The notes beneath the pieces were generated by a model that saw only the letters and a program-made list of their open reading frames with translations, made no database searches and was not told where the DNA came from. Positions 37,317-48,036 of a stretch of DNA of 64,000 nucleotides are shown piece after piece (within the stretch, counting starts at the first letter, position 1; each line of letters begins with the position of its first letter). A program made the position numbers and the translations under genes. Source of the stretch: Staphylococcus schleiferi (GTDB lineage: Bacteria > Bacillota > Bacilli > Staphylococcales > Staphylococcaceae); contig NZ_LR962863.1 of the NCBI RefSeq assembly GCF_900458895.1, positions 2,458,244 through 2,522,243 of the forward strand, written 5' to 3'.

Positions 37317-37673
37317 AGACACTGTAAAAAGGAAAGTAAAATTTACACTGCAATCACAGAGAGCCTTGTTTCGCTGAGAAAAGGCATTGAAAGCAAATTT
37401 GAAAATGGCCTTGGAGTGTTGATGCCAATATGAGGTATCACCGGGTTCGCCCGTTATAGCGATACAGTATTAACATTTTGTTATTATGCGTACTGGAAAA
37501 TATTAACTATACTCTTCCTTCACTGTATAGATCTAAATCGCGCATAATGCAATTTAGCGTACTGTGAGAGGTTACTTTAGCGATAAATTAACAAATTAAG
37601 GTGGTACCACGAACTTAGCTTTCGTCCTTTTTATTCGATTAAAAATTCGGATATTAGGATGAAAGCTTTTTTA
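37317..37673 (+). promoter_or_regulatory. T-box leader of the methionine operon
   Basis: The antiterminator T-box AAGGTGGTACCACG is at 37598-37611. The terminator pairs AGCTTTCGTCCT (37618-37629) with AGGATGAAAGCT (37656-37667) before TTTTTT. A hairpin with loop AATATGA (37427-37433) exposes an ATG, a candidate Met specifier, but I could not resolve stem I with certainty. In S. aureus the equivalent leader responds to Met-tRNA. Confidence 0.9.
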
Positions 37674-37697
37674 TTTTGTTTGAGGAGGTTATCAACG

Positions 37698-38819
37698 ATG
37701 AAAGAGACCACATTGGCACAAATTGCACTTACTACAGATCACACCGGCGCGATTGCTAACCCGATTTACCTTTCGACTGCTTATCAACACGCTGGTCTAG
37801 GTCACTCAACAGGCTATGATTACACACGCACGAAAAACCCAACACGACAAGCTTTTGAAGACGCCTTTGCCAAAATTGAAGGTGGCATTGCCTCATTTGC
37901 GACTTCAAGTGGGATGGCAAGTATTCAACTCGTCTGTAATCTTTTTAAACCTCACGACGAAATACTCGTGTCATTTGATTTGTATGGAGGCACATTTCGC
38001 TTATTTGAATTTTACGAAACACAATATGACATTCGCTTTAAATATGTAAATTTTGAAAATGTTGAAGAAGTTAAAGCAGCAATCACACCGCATACGAAAG
38101 CATTGTTTATCGAACCTATTTCCAATCCATTGATGATTGAGATTGACTTGTCACCTTATTACCAGTTGGCACAACAACATCGTTTATTGACGATTATCGA
38201 CAATACTTTTCTTACCCCTTATTTGTCCACACCACTAGCGGATGGGGCTGACATCGTCTTACATTCTGCGACGAAGTATATCGGAGGTCATAACGATGTA
38301 CTCGCAGGTGTCGTTACTGTTAAAGACCCTGTTCTAGCTGAACAATTTACGCAACTACATAATATGATTGGCGCTACCCTAGCACCTATTGATAGTTATT
38401 TGTTGCAACGTGGACTGAAGACATTACATTTACGTGTGGAACGTGCACAGCAAAATGCGCAACGTCTCGCAGAGCGATGTCAACAGCTGGAAGGGATTGC
38501 CGAAGTATTGTACAGCGGTCGAACAGGGATGTTAAGTTTACGCCTTGCGCCTAATTATCAAGTGGCTGCGTTGTTACAACATATCCAAGTTTGCCGTTTT
38601 GCAGAAAGTTTAGGTGGAACTGAAACATTTATCACTTTTCCTTATACACAAACCCATGTCGATATGCCAGATGATGAAAAAGATAAACGCGGCATTGATC
38701 AACATTTAATACGTTTATCCATTGGTATTGAAGCTTACGAAGATATTGAGAATGATTTAATCCAAGCACTTGAGAAATCTAAGGAGGGTGTTCTTTATGA
38801 AGCGCACGAAACAAACTGA
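37698..38819 (+). CDS. metI: cystathionine gamma-synthase
   Basis: This 373-residue PLP enzyme of the Cys/Met metabolism family has the PLP lysine in HSATKYIGGHNDV and the cofactor motif YDYTRTKNPTRQ. It joins acylhomoserine and cysteine to cystathionine. ATG 37698 follows GAGGAGG; an in-frame ATG at 37659 lies inside the T-box terminator and is not the start. It overlaps metC by 23 bases, heading metICFE. Confidence 0.93.
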   Translation: MKETTLAQIALTTDHTGAIANPIYLSTAYQHAGLGHSTGYDYTRTKNPTRQAFEDAFAKIEGGIASFATSSGMASIQLVCNLFKPHDEILVSFDLYGGTFRLFEFYETQYDIRFKYVNFENVEEVKAAITPHTKALFIEPISNPLMIEIDLSPYYQLAQQHRLLTIIDNTFLTPYLSTPLADGADIVLHSATKYIGGHNDVLAGVVTVKDPVLAEQFTQLHNMIGATLAPIDSYLLQRGLKTLHLRVERAQQNAQRLAERCQQLEGIAEVLYSGRTGMLSLRLAPNYQVAALLQHIQVCRFAESLGGTETFITFPYTQTHVDMPDDEKDKRGIDQHLIRLSIGIEAYEDIENDLIQALEKSKEGVLYEAHETN

Positions 38820-39972
38820 ATTGATCCATGATATGAACAGAGGCCACAAATATAAAAGCGCCAATATCCCACTTTATTACTCTTCTACTTATCATCAACA
38901 AGAGTTAGGTGGCCCTTACGAATATGATTACGCCAGAAGTGGCAATCCTAATCGTGAGCTGCTTGAAACAAAATTAGCTCAGTTAGAAAATGGTCAGTTT
39001 GGATATGCTTTTAACTCTGGTATCGCAGCGATTACAGCTGTTTTCCTAACATTGCAAGCAGGTGATCATGTGATTTTACCTGATGACGTGTATGGTGGAA
39101 CATTTCGATTAACCGAAAGCATCTTGTCTCGTTTTAATATTTCATTTACTACGGTCAATGCCGAAGATATTAATGAAATTCGTAAAGCGATTCGTCCTTC
39201 AACACGATTGATTTATGTTGAAACGCCTTCTAACCCTTTATTTAAAATTACTGATATTAGACAAGTGGCGCAACTTGCTAAAGAATATGGCATTACAGTT
39301 GCTGTAGACAATACATTTATGACGCCTCTCGGACAGAATCCTTTAGATCTCGGTGCTGACATTGTCATTCATAGCGCTACGAAGTTTTTAGGTGGACATA
39401 GTGATGTTATCGCTGGTGCCGTCATCACCAATGATAAAACAATTGCCGACGCACTTTATTTAATTCAAAACGGCACAGGTAGTGGTTTATCTGTATACGA
39501 CAGTTGGACGCTGACCCAGCATATTAAAACGTTGGATGTTCGTTTTCAACAATCCGTTAAAAATGCTAAAGAAGTCTGTCGCTTTTTAGAACAACATCCA
39601 GCCATTGCGTACGTTTATTACCCAGGAAATAGCACCGTTCATCTGCAACAAGCCCATAATGGCGGTGCCGTTCTTGGCTTTCGCTTAAAAGATGAAGCCT
39701 ATGCACAACAATTTGCTGACAAACTCACGATTCCACTTGTGTCATTAAGTTTAGGTGGCGTTGAAACGATTCTTTCTCACCCGAACACCATGTCACATGC
39801 GAGCATTCCAGAGGATATTCGTGAAGCACGAGGCATTACATTCGGTTTATTCCGATTAAGTGTCGGTATAGAAAATGTAGAAGAATTAATCGCGGATTTA
39901 GATTACGCATTAAAGGAGGGATATGATGAGTCGGTTGTTAAAAGCGCTACAAAACAACGTTCTAGTGGCTGA
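38797..39972 (+). CDS. metC: cystathionine beta-lyase
   Basis: This 391-residue PLP enzyme is a paralogue of the preceding protein (YDYARSGNPNRE, PLP lysine HSATKFLGGHSDV). It cleaves cystathionine to homocysteine, pyruvate and ammonia. ATG 38797 follows AAGGAGGG inside the end of metI. It overlaps metF by 50 bases. Gene order distinguishes lyase from synthase more surely than the sequence does. Confidence 0.92.
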   Translation: MKRTKQTELIHDMNRGHKYKSANIPLYYSSTYHQQELGGPYEYDYARSGNPNRELLETKLAQLENGQFGYAFNSGIAAITAVFLTLQAGDHVILPDDVYGGTFRLTESILSRFNISFTTVNAEDINEIRKAIRPSTRLIYVETPSNPLFKITDIRQVAQLAKEYGITVAVDNTFMTPLGQNPLDLGADIVIHSATKFLGGHSDVIAGAVITNDKTIADALYLIQNGTGSGLSVYDSWTLTQHIKTLDVRFQQSVKNAKEVCRFLEQHPAIAYVYYPGNSTVHLQQAHNGGAVLGFRLKDEAYAQQFADKLTIPLVSLSLGGVETILSHPNTMSHASIPEDIREARGITFGLFRLSVGIENVEELIADLDYALKEGYDESVVKSATKQRSSG

Positions 39973-41767
39973 TGGAGCAATGGGAACGATTCTATACTCC
40001 GAAGGCTTAGATACCTGTCCAGAAGCATATAATCTGACGCACCCTGAAAAGGTCGAGCATATTCATCGCTCTTACATCGAAGCTGGTGCAGATGTCATTC
40101 AAACGAATACGTATGGTGCCAATTTCGAAAAGTTGCAACCTTTTGGACTTGAACATAAGGTAAAGGCCATTCATCAAGCAGCAGTAGCCATTGCGAAACG
40201 GGCTGCCCGTCCAGAAACTTTTATTTTAGGTACTGTAGGTGGTTTTAGAGGTGTAAAGCAAGGTGAATTATCCTTGTCAGCCATTCAATACCATACGGAA
40301 ATTCAAGTCGATACACTTATCGAATCGGGTGTAGATGGGCTGTTGTTTGAAACCTATTATGATTTAACTGAATTAATTAGAGTCATTACTCAAACCCGTC
40401 AAAATTATGATATTCCAATCATTGCCCAACTCACAGCTTCCAATACGAATTACTTAAGAGATGGTACTGAAATTAATGACGCGTTACAGCAAATCGTTGC
40501 TGCCGGCGCAGATGTTGTCGGATTGAACTGCCATCATGGGCCACACCATATGAAACACTCGTTTAGTCATATTGCACTACCGGACAAAGCGTATCTCTCC
40601 TGTTACCCGAATGCGAGTTTACTCGATTTGGATCAGCATACGTTTCAATATAGTGATAACGCCCAATATTTTGGTGACACGGCGCAACAACTGATCCAAG
40701 AAGGTGTCCGCCTAATTGGAGGCTGTTGTGGTACGACACCAGAACATATACGGCACATCAAATCTGCCGTAAAAGGACTTAAACCGATACAAAATAAAAA
40801 GGTTATCCCTATTGATAAAAAAAGAGAGACATTAGCCCAAAATCAGCATCAACTTAATTTAGCTGATCGGGTTCGTCAAAAACCAACAATCATTGTTGAG
40901 CTCGATACGCCTAAACATTTAGATACAACGAAATTTTTCAACAATGTCAAAGCTTTAGATGAAGCGAATATTGATGCGGTCACTTTAGCAGACAACTCCC
41001 TTGCGACAGTGCGTATTTCAAATATTGCGGCTGCAAGTTTGATTAAGCAACGATTTGGTATTGAACCCCTCGTTCATATTACATGTCGTGATCGTAATCT
41101 CATTGGTTTACAATCTCATCTACTCGGATTGTCGCTTTTAGGCATTCATGAGATTCTTGCAATTACGGGTGACCCTTCTAAAATTGGACATTTGCCTGGT
41201 GCGACCAATGTTTACGATGTGAACTCAAAAGGTTTGACCGAACTCGCACTCAAATTTAATAAAGGCATCAATACGGATGGTGATGCGCTGAAAACAACAA
41301 CACAATTCAACATCGCTGGTGGTTTCGACCCACACGTAAGAAACATTAATGCCGCTGTACGCAAAATGGAAACGAAAATCGAAAGCGGAATGAGTTACTT
41401 TATTACGCAACCTGTATTTTCAAAAGAAAAAATTATTGAAATTTATGAAGCAACAAAGCACCTCAATGTCCCTATTTTTATAGGTGTCATGCCGATTACA
41501 AGTTACAATAATGCTTTATTTCTACATAATGAGGTGCCAGGTATCAAAATGTCAGAAGAGATACTCGAGCAATTTAAAGCAGTAGCAGGTGACAAAGAAG
41601 CAACCTACCAATTCAGTATTTCACTTTGCAAGTCACTCATTGACACCGTTCACACATATTTTAATGGTCTCTATTTAATCACACCTTTTGAACGTGTGGA
41701 CTATTCACTAGAACTTGCAGCTTATTCAAAATCAATTACACAAACCCATCAGGAGGCGATATTATGA
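39923..41767 (+). CDS. metF: bifunctional homocysteine S-methyltransferase / methylenetetrahydrofolate reductase
   Basis: This 614-residue fusion has an N-terminal homocysteine S-methyltransferase domain (1-290; zinc ligands include GLNCHHG and IGGCCGTTP). The C-terminal MTHFR flavoprotein domain (about 320-605; [21 protein letters not shown]) makes methyl-folate for MetE. It starts with two ATGs (39923 and 39926) behind AAGGAGGG and overlaps metE by 4 bases. The fused form is the norm in staphylococci and Bacillus (YitJ). Confidence 0.93.
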   Translation: MMSRLLKALQNNVLVADGAMGTILYSEGLDTCPEAYNLTHPEKVEHIHRSYIEAGADVIQTNTYGANFEKLQPFGLEHKVKAIHQAAVAIAKRAARPETFILGTVGGFRGVKQGELSLSAIQYHTEIQVDTLIESGVDGLLFETYYDLTELIRVITQTRQNYDIPIIAQLTASNTNYLRDGTEINDALQQIVAAGADVVGLNCHHGPHHMKHSFSHIALPDKAYLSCYPNASLLDLDQHTFQYSDNAQYFGDTAQQLIQEGVRLIGGCCGTTPEHIRHIKSAVKGLKPIQNKKVIPIDKKRETLAQNQHQLNLADRVRQKPTIIVELDTPKHLDTTKFFNNVKALDEANIDAVTLADNSLATVRISNIAAASLIKQRFGIEPLVHITCRDRNLIGLQSHLLGLSLLGIHEILAITGDPSKIGHLPGATNVYDVNSKGLTELALKFNKGINTDGDALKTTTQFNIAGGFDPHVRNINAAVRKMETKIESGMSYFITQPVFSKEKIIEIYEATKHLNVPIFIGVMPITSYNNALFLHNEVPGIKMSEEILEQFKAVAGDKEATYQFSISLCKSLIDTVHTYFNGLYLITPFERVDYSLELAAYSKSITQTHQEAIL

Positions 41768-44016
41768 CAATTAAAACAACAAACTTAGGATTCCCAAGAC
41801 TTGGACGTAAACGTGAATGGAAAAAGGCGATTGAAAGCTACTGGAATAAAAAAATTACTAAAGAAGAATTAGATAGCCAATTACAAAATTTACATCGTGA
41901 AAACTTATTACTACAAAAGCATTATGGTCTAGATAGTGTGCCTGTCGGTGACTTTTCACTTTATGATCATATCTTAGATACATCATTACTCTTTAATATC
42001 ATTCCTGAACGTTTTCAAAGCCGTGAAGTGAATGACGATCTCCTTTTTGACATTGCTCGTGGAAACAAAGAGAATGTCGCAAGTGCTTTAATTAAATGGT
42101 TTAACACGAACTATCACTATATCGTACCCGAATGGGACAATGTCACTCCTAATGTAGGTAAAAATACATTACTTGAACGCTTTAATTACGCAAAATCACT
42201 ACACATTAATGCACATCCTGTTATTGTCGGACCGATTACTTTCGTCGCACTTTCGAAAGGTGGCAATCAATCGTTCGAAGATAAAGTTCGTACTTTATTA
42301 CCTCTTTATATCGAAGTTTTTGAATCACTCGTTCAGGCTGGCGCTGAATTGATTCAAGTGGATGAACCTATATTAGTCACTGATAAAAGCACTGAACTTG
42401 AAGCGATTACTCAAGAAGCCTATCAAGCATTTGCAGATGCTGAAGTGGCACAAAAGCTCATTATCCAAACTTATTTCGAACGTGCCAATGTTAAGTTTTT
42501 AAGCGATTTACCTGTAAAAGGGATTGGTCTTGATTTCGTACATGATCACGGGCATAACCTTCAACAAATTGAAAATGGCGATCTTGATTCCTCAAAAACA
42601 TTATTTGCAGGTGTCATTGATGGACGAAATGTATGGGCGGCAGATGTGGAAGCTAAGAAAGCACTCATCGAAAAATTATCTCAATATTCCGTCGACTTAT
42701 ACATTAACCCATCTTCTTCCCTATTACTCGTTCCTGTATCACTAGATGACGAGACATTAGATGAAACAGTACGCGATGGATTAAGCTTTGCGACTGAAAA
42801 ATTAGAAGAATTAGCAGCTTTAAAAAATGCAATTAACAATAACCAAACAGAACAATTTGATAAATTACATGCCCAATATACACGTTTCCAAAGCCAAGAC
42901 TTCAAAAACCTTGACTATGATTTTGAAAGCGTCCGTTCTCAACGTGCTTCTGCTTTTTCTGAGCGAAAAGTATTACAACAACGTCGCTTAAACTTACCTG
43001 ATTTACCAACAACAACAATCGGATCATTTCCACAATCACCTGAAGTTCGAAAACAGCGTGCAGACTGGAAAAATAAACGTATTACAGATGAAGCTTACGA
43101 TACATTTTTAAAGAATGAGATTAAACGTTGGATTGAAATTCAAGAAGAAATTGGTTTAGACGTTTTTGTACATGGTGAATTTGAACGAAATGACATGGTT
43201 GAATTCTTTGGTGAAAAATTACAAGGCTTCCTTGTTACACGTTTCGGATGGGTTCAATCTTATGGCTCTCGTGCCGTTAAACCACCTATCATTTACGGTG
43301 ATGTAAAATGGACTGCACCATTAACTGTTAAAGAAACGGTTTATGCGCAAAGTTTAACAGACAAACCTGTAAAAGGCATGCTTACGGGTCCAGTAACCAT
43401 CTTAAACTGGTCATTTGAACGTGTAGATATCCCGCGTGCAACGGTTCAAGATCAAATTGCACTCGCAATTAATGAAGAAGTTTTAGCTTTAGAAAAAGCC
43501 GGTATTCAGGTCATTCAAGTGGATGAACCTGCATTGCGCGAAGGCTTACCTTTACGTCAAGAATTCCATGCTGCTTATTTAGAGAAAGCGGTCCATAGTT
43601 TCAAACTCGCGACATCTTCCGTTGCAGATGAGACACAAATTCATACGCATATGTGTTATTCGCAATTCGGACAGATTATCCATGCGATTCATGATTTAGA
43701 TGCAGATGTGATTTCAATTGAAACATCAAGAAGTCACGGTGATTTGATTAAAGACTTTGAAGATATTAACTATGATTTAGGTATTGGTTTAGGTGTATAC
43801 GACATTCATAGCCCTCGTATCCCTACTGAAGAAGAAATTACAACAGCGATTCACCGCGCATTAAAAGAAATCGATCGTTCATTATTCTGGGTAAATCCAG
43901 ACTGCGGTCTCAAAACACGTAAAGAAGATGAAGTAAAAGCAGCATTAAGCGTACTCGTTAATAGCGCTAAAAAATTACGTCAAGATCATATTGAATCCCC
44001 ACAAACGTCAGCATAA
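41764..44016 (+). CDS. metE: cobalamin-independent methionine synthase
   Basis: This 750-residue double-barrel enzyme transfers methyl from methyl-tetrahydropteroyltriglutamate to homocysteine. The catalytic half has the zinc ligands in HTHMCYSQF and NPDCGLKTR, with [12 protein letters not shown] nearby. The N-terminal half contains [16 protein letters not shown]. Full length. It is coupled to metF through ATGA overlap and is followed after 26 bases by a cyclase-family gene. Confidence 0.95.
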   Translation: MTIKTTNLGFPRLGRKREWKKAIESYWNKKITKEELDSQLQNLHRENLLLQKHYGLDSVPVGDFSLYDHILDTSLLFNIIPERFQSREVNDDLLFDIARGNKENVASALIKWFNTNYHYIVPEWDNVTPNVGKNTLLERFNYAKSLHINAHPVIVGPITFVALSKGGNQSFEDKVRTLLPLYIEVFESLVQAGAELIQVDEPILVTDKSTELEAITQEAYQAFADAEVAQKLIIQTYFERANVKFLSDLPVKGIGLDFVHDHGHNLQQIENGDLDSSKTLFAGVIDGRNVWAADVEAKKALIEKLSQYSVDLYINPSSSLLLVPVSLDDETLDETVRDGLSFATEKLEELAALKNAINNNQTEQFDKLHAQYTRFQSQDFKNLDYDFESVRSQRASAFSERKVLQQRRLNLPDLPTTTIGSFPQSPEVRKQRADWKNKRITDEAYDTFLKNEIKRWIEIQEEIGLDVFVHGEFERNDMVEFFGEKLQGFLVTRFGWVQSYGSRAVKPPIIYGDVKWTAPLTVKETVYAQSLTDKPVKGMLTGPVTILNWSFERVDIPRATVQDQIALAINEEVLALEKAGIQVIQVDEPALREGLPLRQEFHAAYLEKAVHSFKLATSSVADETQIHTHMCYSQFGQIIHAIHDLDADVISIETSRSHGDLIKDFEDINYDLGIGLGVYDIHSPRIPTEEEITTAIHRALKEIDRSLFWVNPDCGLKTRKEDEVKAALSVLVNSAKKLRQDHIESPQTSA

Positions 44017-44042
44017 GGAGTTAATAAAGGAGGTCTGGTAGC

Positions 44043-44789
44043 ATGGCATATCCACTTTGGGAACAACTCAACGCACTCAAAGAAGCAAAATGGGTCGATT
44101 TAACACATACTTTCAATGCAAAGTCCCCACATTTTAGCGCATTTGAGGGTGCACAAGTTGAAACACCCTTTACAGTAGAACAAGATGGCTTTTTCGTTCA
44201 ACAATGGTCATTTGTCACACAATATGGCACACACATCGACGCACCTATTCATTTTGTTGAAGATCAGCGTTATTTACATGAATTAAAATTACAAGAATTG
44301 GTTTTACCACTCATTGTACTCGATTTCTCAGAAGCTGTCGCAAAAGATGCAGATTTCCGTTTAACACGGGCACACATTGCGTCATGGGAAGAAACACACG
44401 GCAAGATTGAACCGAATACATTTGTCGCTTTTCGAAGTGATTGGTCCAAACGTTGGCCGGATCACACCTCTTTTGAAAATAAAGATGCAAATGGACAGCA
44501 ACATTTACCGGGTTGGTCATTAGATGCGCTAACCTTCCTAATAGAAGAACGTCAAGTCGCTGCCATTGGTCATGAAACATTTGATACCGATGCATCCATT
44601 GATATCGCAAAAAATGGAGATATTGTCGGTGAAAGATATGTCCTTGGGCAAGACCGTTACCAAATCGAATTGTTGGCTCACTTAGATCAAGTTCCTAGTC
44701 GTGGTGCTGTTATTTATAATATTTGTCCTAAGCCAGATAAGGCCCCTGGCTTTCCTGTGAGAAGTTTTGCTATCGTTCCGAATGAATAA
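44043..44789 (+). CDS. cyclase/kynurenine formamidase-family metal hydrolase
   Basis: This 248-residue protein of the cyclase family has the metal-binding signature YGTHIDAPIHF and a second His/Asp region IGHETFDTDAS. Relatives hydrolyse N-formylkynurenine or act on isatin and other small cyclic amides; the substrate here is unknown. AAAGGAGG lies 8 bases before ATG 44043, and no terminator separates it from metE, so it should respond to the methionine T-box as the fifth gene. Substrate assignment would be speculative. Confidence 0.8.
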   Translation: MAYPLWEQLNALKEAKWVDLTHTFNAKSPHFSAFEGAQVETPFTVEQDGFFVQQWSFVTQYGTHIDAPIHFVEDQRYLHELKLQELVLPLIVLDFSEAVAKDADFRLTRAHIASWEETHGKIEPNTFVAFRSDWSKRWPDHTSFENKDANGQQHLPGWSLDALTFLIEERQVAAIGHETFDTDASIDIAKNGDIVGERYVLGQDRYQIELLAHLDQVPSRGAVIYNICPKPDKAPGFPVRSFAIVPNE

Positions 44790-44850
44790 AGCGACCTTAC
44801 GTTATCATCTCTATTAAAAAGAAGCTGATATGTGTATCAGTAATTGAAAA

Positions 44851-44892
44851 ACTTCGAGGTTTTCGTAAAAAACGAAAAATCTCGGATTTTTT
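44851..44892 (+). terminator. met operon terminator
   Basis: CGAGGTTTTCGT/ACGAAAAATCTCG followed by GATTTTTT, about 65 bases after the cyclase-family gene. Confidence 0.75.
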
Positions 44893-44935
44893 CCTTTTAT
44901 CATCAGTTTAGCCGCACTAGATGCGACTAATTTCC

Positions 44936-44995
44936 TTAGGCACCTCGTTAATTTAGTTTTTGTTGTGATGAATTAAATTATACGAAAGTGCCTTA
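44936..44995. repeat. imperfect 60-bp inverted repeat
   Basis: TAGGCACCTCGTTAATTTA pairs imperfectly with TAAATTATACGAAAGTGCCTTA around a TTTTTGTTG loop. It could be a hairpin or a miniature remnant of a mobile element. Confidence 0.45.
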
Positions 44996-45032
44996 TCTTT
45001 TTAAGTATAATGGTGAATGATTACATATATAA

Positions 45033-45127
45033 GCGTAGTATTTATAGCGAGACTCCTGAGGGAACAGGACGAGCCGAAGACTACAGGCTGAGGCTGTCCC
45101 CTCGGAAAGCGAGCCTATATAATACGA
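45033..45127. repeat. structured, GC-rich intergenic element
   Basis: Outer arms CGTAGTATTTATAG and CTATATAATACG enclose a block rich in GAG/CTC motifs (GCGAGACTCCTGAGGGAA, GCTGTCCCCTCGGAAAGCGAG). This resembles the dispersed, foldable repeats seen between genes of Bacillaceae. It is much GC-richer than its surroundings. Confidence 0.5.
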
Positions 45128-45130
45128 AGC

Positions 45131-45397
45131 ATGATAATAAAAAGGAAGCTCGAAGACGATTTTTATCAAAATCATCTTCGAGCTATTTATTTTGGTATTT
45201 ATGTCCCAAGCTCCGATAAAGGTAATTTTTCAGATGGAAAGCCTGAATATGTATATGTAGGTTTTGCAAATTATCTTTTAGAAGGTAACCGTTTAACAAA
45301 AGATGATAAGACAACAAAAATTGAAAATACGAGTGGTGAAGATCGTTTAGAAGCATTTAAAAAGACACTCGATAGTGAGCATTATGTATCACTATAA
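45131..45397 (+). pseudogene. C-terminal gene fragment, unrecognised
   Basis: An open frame ends YVYVGFANYLLEGNR and KTTKIENTSGEDR before a stop at 45395. Its first 20 codons run through a perfect-looking hairpin (AGCTCGAAGACGATTTT / AAATCATCTTCGAGCT, 45147-45182). This suggests that a 3' gene fragment has been joined to a terminator. I do not recognise the parent family. Confidence 0.4.
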
Positions 45398-45403
45398 AAA
45401 CTA

Positions 45404-45446
45404 AAATATGGTCCAGAAATGATATCGTTTCTGGACCATGTTTTAA
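45404..45446. terminator. two-way terminator before ureD
   Basis: ATGGTCCAGAAA/TTTCTGGACCAT with flanking A/T runs on both sides, overlapping the ureD stop region. Confidence 0.85.
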
Positions 45447-46276
45447 TATTTTCTTAAAAATTGCGCATCTTCTTCATGATAAGTTGTCATGACAAATTGG
45501 TGCACAGCATTGATCACTTCTTGTATCGCCCCTGTTGAATGCGCTAAAATACGAAATGTTAGGCCACTTGTAGGCAATAAAGTGACGCCAACACGACAAT
45601 CTTCAAGCATAAAAGGTTGCACGACTTCTTGAACCGCTTCAACCACTTTTTGATTTACACCCGGACTCATATAAAAGCAGGCCTCCATGTGTGTAAATCC
45701 CTCCATATAACCAATATCCGTCACTTTATTTTTTTGTGTGTCTAATTTCAAATGGTCATAAACGACTAACTGATCATCTACATAGATCTCATTTAATAAT
45801 TGTAAATAATGGTAATTAAATGGTTTTCCCTCTTGATCGTAGCCCGGTGTCAAAATATCAGTATAAAACATTGATGCAGTGGAACTCAGATGAAATCGAT
45901 TATGTTGATAAAATCTTGCATGCGTATACCCAATAATCGGATCACTGATATATTCCATAAATGCTTCATCTTCTAAGTGAAACGTTTGATATTGTTCCAC
46001 CTTATCTTCTAAAGTCTTGAACACAATCGTAGCACCTTGTGTTGTAAGCACGGCATGTGCACGAGGCTCAAAGTGTATCGCAGTACGATACCGATCTCCG
46101 TCTACAAAACCGCCCCCTAAGTTAATTAAAAACATTGTCGGGTGTGGGCTTCCATTTAAATACGTCGGACGTAATACTTTCAAACCACCCTGATAATACG
46201 TCTTCCCATTAACAGTACGGGTCCCATCATGTTTAAAGGTAAGATCGAGTTCACCCGTCCATTTTGAAATGGCCAT
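45443..46276 (-). CDS. ureD: urease accessory protein UreD
   Basis: This 277-residue protein of the UreD/UreH family has the N-terminal WTGELDLTFKHDG and the core LNLGGGFVDGDRY and TTQGATIVFKT. UreD scaffolds the UreF-UreG complex on apo-urease and channels nickel. The frame is complete. It abuts ureG (one shared base). The structural genes ureABC are not in this cluster. Confidence 0.95.
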   Translation of the reverse strand: MAISKWTGELDLTFKHDGTRTVNGKTYYQGGLKVLRPTYLNGSPHPTMFLINLGGGFVDGDRYRTAIHFEPRAHAVLTTQGATIVFKTLEDKVEQYQTFHLEDEAFMEYISDPIIGYTHARFYQHNRFHLSSTASMFYTDILTPGYDQEGKPFNYHYLQLLNEIYVDDQLVVYDHLKLDTQKNKVTDIGYMEGFTHMEACFYMSPGVNQKVVEAVQEVVQPFMLEDCRVGVTLLPTSGLTFRILAHSTGAIQEVINAVHQFVMTTYHEEDAQFLRKY

Positions 46277-46887
46277 TACTCTAGCCCTTCAAAGAAGATA
46301 TCTTTTTTAATCCAATCCATCACTTGGTCTAAACCTTCATCCGTTTTTAAATTCGTAAATGCGAATGGACGATTTTTACGGAATTTTTGAGTATCTTCAG
46401 CCATACGTTCTAAAGAAGCTCCTACATAGGGTGCTAAATCGGTTTTATTAATGACAAAGTAGTCTGATTTAATCATACCTTGTCCACCCTTACGTGGGAT
46501 TTTTTCACCTTGTGCCACATCAATAATATAAATTGAAAAATCAACCAGTTCCGGACTAAAAGTCGCTGCTAAATTGTCGCCACCTGATTCAATAAATATA
46601 AGTTCAATATCAGAATGTCTTTCCATCAATTCATCGATTGCTGCGAAATTCATAGAAGCATCTTCTCGAATAGCTGTATGCGGACAACCCCCAGTTTCTA
46701 CACCAATAATACGGTCTTCAGGAAGTACACCTGTATTGACTAGGATTTTTTGGTCCTCTTTTGTATAAATATCATTTGTAATAACGCCAATGCTTTTCTC
46801 TGATGCGAGACGTTTAACAATTTTTTCAATAAGTTGGGTTTTACCGGCCCCTACAGGACCCCCTACACCAATTTTTATCGGTTTCAT
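46276..46887 (-). CDS. ureG: urease accessory GTPase UreG
   Basis: This 203-residue SIMIBI GTPase has P-loop [12 protein letters not shown], the nickel-binding [16 protein letters not shown], switch [17 protein letters not shown] and the G4 motif NKTDLAPYV. It drives nickel delivery to urease by GTP hydrolysis. All key residues are intact. Spacing to ureF is 11 bases. Confidence 0.97.
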   Translation of the reverse strand: MKPIKIGVGGPVGAGKTQLIEKIVKRLASEKSIGVITNDIYTKEDQKILVNTGVLPEDRIIGVETGGCPHTAIREDASMNFAAIDELMERHSDIELIFIESGGDNLAATFSPELVDFSIYIIDVAQGEKIPRKGGQGMIKSDYFVINKTDLAPYVGASLERMAEDTQKFRKNRPFAFTNLKTDEGLDQVMDWIKKDIFFEGLE

Positions 46888-46898
46888 TTCTATTCCTC

Positions 46899-47588
46899 CT
46901 ATGAAATAAATATACGTACATCCACATGTTCATGCTCAAGCTGATTCATTTCAATACCCGGTGCTGTAATACCAAAATCTTTTTCATCTAGTCGCATTAC
47001 AGCTTCCCGTGTCTGTGCAATAAAAGGAATCATTTGCGCTATAATTTTCTGCCCTTCTGTTTGTCCAAGTGGAATGGCACGAACAGCATTTTGCGTTAAA
47101 CTGGAAACATTTTGATAGTAATAATAATCAATAACCTCCTCAATCGGTATCTTTAAATGATGACCCAATAATGTGAAAACAACAGCTGGATGTGTATGAA
47201 GCGCATATTCATTCGCACGTTCATAGTACCAATCCAACCATTCATCATCGTAAAGTGTATGCGCAAGCTGAATCATGCGTTTCCCCATTTGTTTCGTTCC
47301 ATTTCTCGTTTCTCGGGGAATATTTTGCACAAACAACAGTTGATCGAACCGTTCAATGACCTCTGGGGCATTCGATTCAATCGCTTCATAAACCAAACGC
47401 ATCGCCAAGCCATCTGTATACGTGAGTTGTTCTGTTAAAAATACTTCCAACCATTTCCGAAAAGTCACGCCATCATAAATAGCCCGACGTTGAATATAAG
47501 TCTCTAGCCCAAAAGAATGACTAAACGCGCCTGTTGGAAATTGTGAATCACAAAATTGGAACAACTTCAATTTTGCTAAGTTAGTCAT
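46899..47588 (-). CDS. ureF: urease accessory protein UreF
   Basis: This 229-residue all-helical protein has the UreF signature [17 protein letters not shown] and the C-terminal segment [13 protein letters not shown]. It bridges UreD and UreG during metallocentre assembly. The start overlaps the ureE stop by 8 bases. Complete frame. Confidence 0.96.
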   Translation of the reverse strand: MTNLAKLKLFQFCDSQFPTGAFSHSFGLETYIQRRAIYDGVTFRKWLEVFLTEQLTYTDGLAMRLVYEAIESNAPEVIERFDQLLFVQNIPRETRNGTKQMGKRMIQLAHTLYDDEWLDWYYERANEYALHTHPAVVFTLLGHHLKIPIEEVIDYYYYQNVSSLTQNAVRAIPLGQTEGQKIIAQMIPFIAQTREAVMRLDEKDFGITAPGIEMNQLEHEHVDVRIFIS

Positions 47589-48036
47589 GTGAATGTCCTA
47601 TATGTTTAAAGGCCTGATTGACTTTACGGTCTTCTCGTTGATACGGAATACCTTGTTCTTTCAATAAATCTTCTACGAGGTAATCATATTGCACAAGCAT
47701 CTCATTCTCATCCGTAAACTGAGCCGGTAAATGGCGATTTCCTAATTGATGCGCAATTTCTCCCATTTCTTTAATCGTACGTGGACGGATTGCTATAATA
47801 TCTTCTGAATTGACATCGATAATAATCATATTTTGATCATCACGATATAAAATATCACCATACTGAAGATCAATGGGCTGACTTAAACGAATGCCAATTT
47901 CAGTGCCGTGATCTGAAGTTACCCTTTGAATTCGTTTCACAAGGTCTGAGTTTTCTAAATAAACCTTCTCAATATGTATATTTTTTTCATCTTGAGAAAG
48001 TTGTGCAATGTTCCCTTGAATTTCTTCTACTATCAT
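47581..48036 (-). CDS. ureE: urease nickel chaperone UreE
   Basis: This 151-residue UreE ([11 protein letters not shown]) has the peptide-binding N-terminal domain and a C-terminal nickel-binding domain with [12 protein letters not shown]. It ends HIGHSHD, a short His tail. ATG 48036 is preferred over ATG 48045, which sits on AGGAG. It is the first gene of the surviving ure cluster; ureC, which should precede it, is missing. Confidence 0.95.
   Translation of the reverse strand: MIVEEIQGNIAQLSQDEKNIHIEKVYLENSDLVKRIQRVTSDHGTEIGIRLSQPIDLQYGDILYRDDQNMIIIDVNSEDIIAIRPRTIKEMGEIAHQLGNRHLPAQFTDENEMLVQYDYLVEDLLKEQGIPYQREDRKVNQAFKHIGHSHD

Noticed and set aside
37659..37697. Extended N-terminus of cystathionine gamma-synthase
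   Set aside because: The first 13 codons are inside the T-box terminator; GAGGAGG precedes ATG 37698.
45010..45219. A 69-codon frame across the GC-rich structured element
   Set aside because: It overlaps the folded repeat and a terminator hairpin; codons look non-coding.
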